DNA of 11,753 nt from Pleurotus ostreatus/Saccharomyces cerevisiae fusant (taxonomy: Eukaryota; Opisthokonta), in the NCBI GenBank assembly GCA_024196135.1, contig JAMQCK010001125.1:1-11753 (forward strand). The letters run 5' to 3'. Positions 9,076 to 11,753 of the stretch are shown here, one piece after another. The notes beneath the pieces were generated by a model. It did not search any database and was not told the origin of the DNA. It saw nothing but the letters and a program-made list of their open reading frames with translations. Numbering within the stretch: the stretch's first letter is position 1; each line of letters opens with the position of its first letter. The position numbers and the translations under genes are program-made.

Positions 9076-9626
9076 CTGACGCTAACCCCCATCCGAAACT
9101 GACCCCCCATCCGAAACGCCGCCTTTCTGCCAGTGACCATATTCATAAAATCAAGAGAAAATCACCATAATTCAGCGCGTATATAAAGGATTCTATGTAC
9201 AGAGTTTTAGAGCACCCGACCCGATCATTAGTTATAGGCGCGTCGGAAGCTTTGCGGTAGGGAGAGGGCCGCCATCACCACCGTTTGATGGATCCTCACC
9301 CTTTAAAGCGCTGTTGTACCCATTTCTCTTCGAGGATATATTCGTCGTGCTATAATCGAGCTATGGGTACTACTTTCGAGCGAAGGCGCTGCCACTTCAC
9401 TGGCTCGAACACGGTGTTTCGGATGGTGGGTACAAAGTCGGTTCCCCACCCAACGCCTGACCCCCCTCTCACGGGCTCGACTTTGCACGGACTCGTCTGA
9501 GAATATTCATACAGATACTATACGACATGATCCATCGATATATAGCATTTGGCGGCCACGGTCTGCCCAATTTCCGAGTGACAGCGACGGCGCAGCAAAT
9601 CCGTTTCGGATGGGGGTTAGCGTCAG
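9076..9626. mobile_element. 551-bp MITE with 24-bp terminal inverted repeats and TA duplication
   Basis: The first 24 bases (9076-9099, beginning CTGACGCTAACCCCCATCCG) are the exact reverse complement of the last 24 (9603-9626). TA dinucleotides flank both ends (9074-9075 and 9627-9628), as left by Tc1/mariner-type transposases, which duplicate TA on insertion. The core word CCATCCGAAAC occurs four times, two direct near the left end (9089-9099, 9107-9117) and two inverted (9416-9426, 9603-9613), like subterminal transposase-binding sites. No transposase is encoded, so it would be mobilised in trans. Base composition inside lacks the pyrimidine bias of the flanks, consistent with insertion into that tract. 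A TATATAAAG box lies inside at 9180-9188. The perfect ends suggest a young copy. Confidence 0.88.
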
Positions 9627-9691
9627 TACTGCGCTCCCCCGACGCCCTGCCCAATGGCTATGCACCTTTCCCTGTCACCCAAAGCACGTAT

Positions 9692-9715
9692 CGTCATCAC
9701 AAACACCTCCGATCT
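9692..9715 (+). repeat. Dispersed repeat, copy 2
   Basis: Matches 8520-8543 at 23 of 24 positions and again is followed by TTGACG (about 34 nt on). It lies just right of the MITE. A possible donor GTATCG is at 9688, but no suitable nearby acceptor was seen, so the intron-like setting of copy 1 is not kept. Confidence 0.65.
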
Positions 9716-10504
9716 GCTCGTTGGACCATTTCGCTCGTTCCCATCCATTTGACGCCTTCCCCCTTGTCTCCACTGACTTGTCGCGCCGCACGCGATTGCC
9801 CTCCCTTCTCCTTCCTGAAGTACAAGTCCTTCCTCCCGCGCTCCTTGAGCCTCTTCACCTCCCTCTGGCTTAACTACTCGTACCTCCGCATTTCCATTGC
9901 GCCCACTACTCGACAAGCTCTCGCAACGACCCACTTTACTGGTCCTGGCGCCGGTAAACCTACCGCGCACCCACAAAACCTCCTACCGCGTTTCGAACGT
10001 ACATGTCACATGATGTTCGGCTCCGACCAGCCCCGCATCACCCGCTTCCTGTTCATAATTCAAGCCCTCTGCATTTCTGTCCGCTTTCCTTAGGACACCA
10101 ATCGCTTCTTTACCTCATAGCCTTCCTTATTCTCCCCATCCTCCTTTCTGTGGCCCTTACGCGCTTGATACGAAGCCAGGGCCATCGCTTAGCTCGGTTT
10201 GGGGCCGAAGGCCTCTGCCCGTCATCGGCCTCGCGCGGCTATCGCCTTAGAGCTACGCTCTGGCTTGGGCTGCTTCGGCCTTGGCCGATGGCGGCATCGG
10301 CTGTCGGTCAGGCTGGAGTCGCCTCGCAGTGTACCGTCGGCGAGGCTCTGCCGCCCGAGCGGGATGTGCCGGCTACTGTGTCACGTGCCAGTTGATGTTC
10401 CCCGCTCGGTGCCGGTCGGGCTTCGCCGACCTGCAACCCCCCGCTTCGCTGAAGCGGGGTTCCTTCTTTCTTCATGCTTCCTCTTTCCAAGATATAGTAT
10501 AGGA

Positions 10505-11446
10505 CTAGATTAAGAGGCAGACCGAAGGTCTGCCACCTCCTTCTCCCTCTCTTCCCTCTCCAGGCAGACCACAGGTCTGCCCGGGATGATTTAGCTTGCC
10601 GTCTGCACCAGATTTGCATAGAGCCGCTAAGACCAGAAAGAATTCCTCTGCCGCCGCCATTATGGCCGGTCCAACCATTGCGGCTAGTGCGCTCTCTTTG
10701 ACAGACAAGAAGTCGCCCTGAGTTACAGCTGTACGCAGGACCGCGGCCCCCACTGCTCCCATCGCAGCGCGTACGCCCATAATTATAGGCCACCGAATAA
10801 CAAAGAATGGGAGGAAATGGAGGAGCATAGTCTCGGCTATGTACAAAGGGAAGAGGACAGCCCCGCCGACAGCGCCAACGGAGGCAGCGGATGCGGCAGT
10901 GACGTCGAATGCGCTATGTTCAGATTTGAGGACTTGCTGGCCGATGAGAATGGCGATTACGCTGCTGAACGACGCCAGCGCCGCGGCTTCCACACAAAGG
11001 ATTTGCAGGGAAATGATTCACTGCATATATGTGGCGACGGTCGAGAGGCAGCCTCCAGGGTGCTCGGGCTCGACAACGGTGTCATCCGATGGCGAGGGGG
11101 GAGGGATTCCGGGTGGGGTAATGTTTCCTTCCTCGATGTCGGACTTCCCTTTGCGTGTGAAGGAAAAGAGAAGTTTTCCGGCGACGGTGCCGGCCAGGAG
11201 CTTCACCGCGAATGACGCGGGCGCGAAGTATTTTTGCTTCAACAACAGCCCAAAGCCTGTCAACGGCCAGAGCAAGGTGGTACTCTTCAATGAACTGAAG
11301 AGAGGGTATGAGACGGCGGTCGCCACGTGGCCAGGGATGTGCTGCACGGTCTCGGGTACTGGAGTGATCTGAGGCTGTTCATTGGGGGTGGCATGCTGGA
11401 ACGCCAGCTGAGGCAAGGTATGCGTGTCGTGGGCTGTCGTAGACAT
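10505..11446 (-). CDS. Predicted multi-pass membrane protein, unknown function; in-frame TGA probably within an intron
   Basis: Not recognised. The start is the ATG at 11446 (A at -3). The frame runs to a TGA at 11020-11018 and continues open in the same frame to TAG at 10505. A 57-nt GT-AG intron (11021-10965, donor GTGAAT, acceptor TTCAG) would remove the TGA in frame, giving exons 11446-11022 and 10964-10505 and 294 residues; its branch site is weak. Otherwise the gene carries a nonsense mutation. Residues 1-45 are polar. Hydrophobic stretches lie at about 57-69, 74-96, 163-185, 187-206 and 234-258, with Ala/Gly/Val-rich helices. Residues 98-132 are acidic and proline-rich. The C-terminal tail from about 267 is Gly/Glu-rich, overlaps two hairpins and ends in CLLI, a CaaX-like sequence. 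The gene converges on the dioxygenase. A plus-strand frame at 10839-11372 is taken as its shadow. Confidence 0.6.
10516..10534. repeat. Hairpin GGCAGACC-GAA-GGTCTGCC
   Basis: Perfect 8-bp stem with a 3-nt loop, inside the final codons of the minus-strand gene. Its arms are identical to those of the hairpin at 10563-10581. Confidence 0.8.
10563..10581. repeat. Hairpin GGCAGACC-ACA-GGTCTGCC
   Basis: Perfect 8-bp stem with a 3-nt loop. Both arms equal those of the hairpin at 10516-10534, only the loop differs, and a pyrimidine-rich 28-nt spacer separates the two. Confidence 0.8.
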
Positions 11447-11753
11447 GTTATGAATGCGGGATGGTCGTAGGCGATGGTCGTGCAACGTAGTATGTGGCGG
11501 ACGGAGGTCGTGAAGTGAGCGTTTCTCCTTGCTTCCCTCTCCCCCTCGAAGACCTTTTGACCAGCAGGACGCTTCTTTGTGGCATGGGAGGCGTAGTCAA
11601 TGATGACAGAAGACGAACATCCAAACCATAGGAAGACACATGAATACCCACAGGTGTGGCTATGCGGCACGGGCGTGGTTATGTGGAACGAAGACTGTAT
11701 GCTCTACGCAAGGCAGTCCTTTCTTATCTGTGGACATGACATGTGTGAATTTC
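11447..11753 (-). promoter_or_regulatory. Upstream region of the membrane-protein gene
   Basis: No gene is seen. It should hold the promoter and leader of the minus-strand gene. No clear TATA box was found on the minus strand. Confidence 0.35.

Larger units (their letters stand above)
5380..10172. other. Pyrimidine-rich non-coding tract between convergent genes
   Basis: About 4.8 kb in which the plus strand is conspicuously C/T-rich, interrupted only by the MITE at 9076-9626. Long stop-free frames occur on the plus strand (for example 6033-7373), but stop codons need purines after T, so purine-poor DNA is stop-poor by composition. The translations are low-complexity Ser/Pro/Leu/Arg/Ala with no domain and no suitable start. 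Recurring words, such as GCGCCAAC followed by a pyrimidine run, tie much of it together as a decayed repeat family. No reverse transcriptase, transposase or LTR pair was found. It could be expanded minisatellite DNA, a non-autonomous element, or a non-coding transcript. Confidence 0.6.
10173..10581. repeat. Cluster of perfect hairpins with tiny loops
   Basis: At least seven simple perfect stems fall within about 410 bp: GGCC-GAA-GGCC (10203-10213), AGAGC-TAC-GCTCT (10249-10261), TCGGCC-TT-GGCCGA (10275-10288), GCCGATG-GCGG-CATCGGC (10284-10301, overlapping the previous), arms CCCCGCTTC and GAAGCGGGG around GCT (10439-10459), and two hairpins with arms GGCAGACC and GGTCTGCC around GAA (10516-10534) and ACA (10563-10581). 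Nested longer-range arms also occur: 10336-10343 with 10423-10430, and 10355-10363 with 10401-10409. An outer 7-bp pair is at 10173-10179 and 10260-10266. The cluster straddles the 3' end of the minus-strand gene. Confidence 0.75.

Noticed and set aside
10439..10475. Rho-independent-type terminator (GC hairpin plus T-rich run)
   Set aside because: The genome is eukaryotic by intron evidence, and the T-rich run is broken by C; it is better read as part of the hairpin cluster.
10439..10504. Helitron 3' end (hairpin followed by CTAG)
   Set aside because: The hairpin ends at 10459 but the CTAG is about 45 nt further on, instead of the usual 10 or so, and no matching 5' end or Rep/helicase gene was seen.
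5200..10600. LTR retrotransposon or other autonomous element spanning the pyrimidine tract
   Set aside because: No long direct terminal repeats and no reverse transcriptase, integrase or transposase motifs were found in any frame.
10839..11372. 177-codon plus-strand frame opposite the membrane-protein gene
   Set aside because: It is antisense to frames with better coding character (good start context, hydrophobic helices, G/C-rich third positions), and its product has no domain.
11018..11485. Upstream extension of the minus-strand gene to 11485
   Set aside because: The codon at 11485 is TTG; the first ATG in frame, with A at -3, is at 11446.

Overview
The window reads as nuclear DNA of a filamentous fungus, most likely an agaricomycete basidiomycete. 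Both recognisable genes are split by several very short introns (50-70 nt) with GT-AG ends and CTRAY-like branch sites, codon third positions are G/C-rich, and the gene content (a CE16-type GDSL esterase and a kynurenine-pathway dioxygenase) fits. No bacterial operon features, rRNA or tRNA genes were seen.

Layout: 1-1604 is gene-free upstream DNA with a few palindromic candidate operators, ending in a TATA box at 1605. 1777-2969 (+) is a four-exon secreted GDSL/SGNH esterase of the CE16 type with a complete catalytic set. 3082-3601 holds a TATA box and a possible small two-exon gene of unknown function. 4110-4925 (+) is a six-exon 3-hydroxyanthranilate 3,4-dioxygenase (de novo NAD synthesis) with all active-site residues, but with half of its second, rubredoxin-like metal site apparently lost. 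10505-11446 (-) is an unrecognised multi-membrane-segment protein whose two coding blocks share one frame but are separated by an in-frame TGA. A 57-nt intron could remove the stop; otherwise the gene is broken. The three confident genes look like unrelated housekeeping or secreted functions, not a cluster.

The unusual part is the roughly 5.5 kb between the convergent 3' ends of the dioxygenase and the membrane-protein gene. From about 5380 to 10172 the plus strand is strongly pyrimidine-rich, with no credible protein but long stop-poor frames. It contains (i) a 44-bp-type minisatellite whose diverged units keep small hairpins by compensatory changes, (ii) dispersed near-identical short repeats and intron-like relics, and (iii) a clean 551-bp miniature inverted-repeat transposable element (9076-9626) with perfect 24-bp terminal inverted repeats and a TA target duplication, pointing to a Tc1/mariner-type family. 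Between 10173 and 10581 lies a dense cluster of perfect hairpins with mostly 2-4 nt loops. Two of them have identical arms and fall inside the last codons of the membrane-protein gene, which ends in a CaaX-like tetrapeptide.

The best candidates for something undescribed are the covarying hairpin minisatellite, the hairpin cluster that appears to extend a coding region, and the MITE family.
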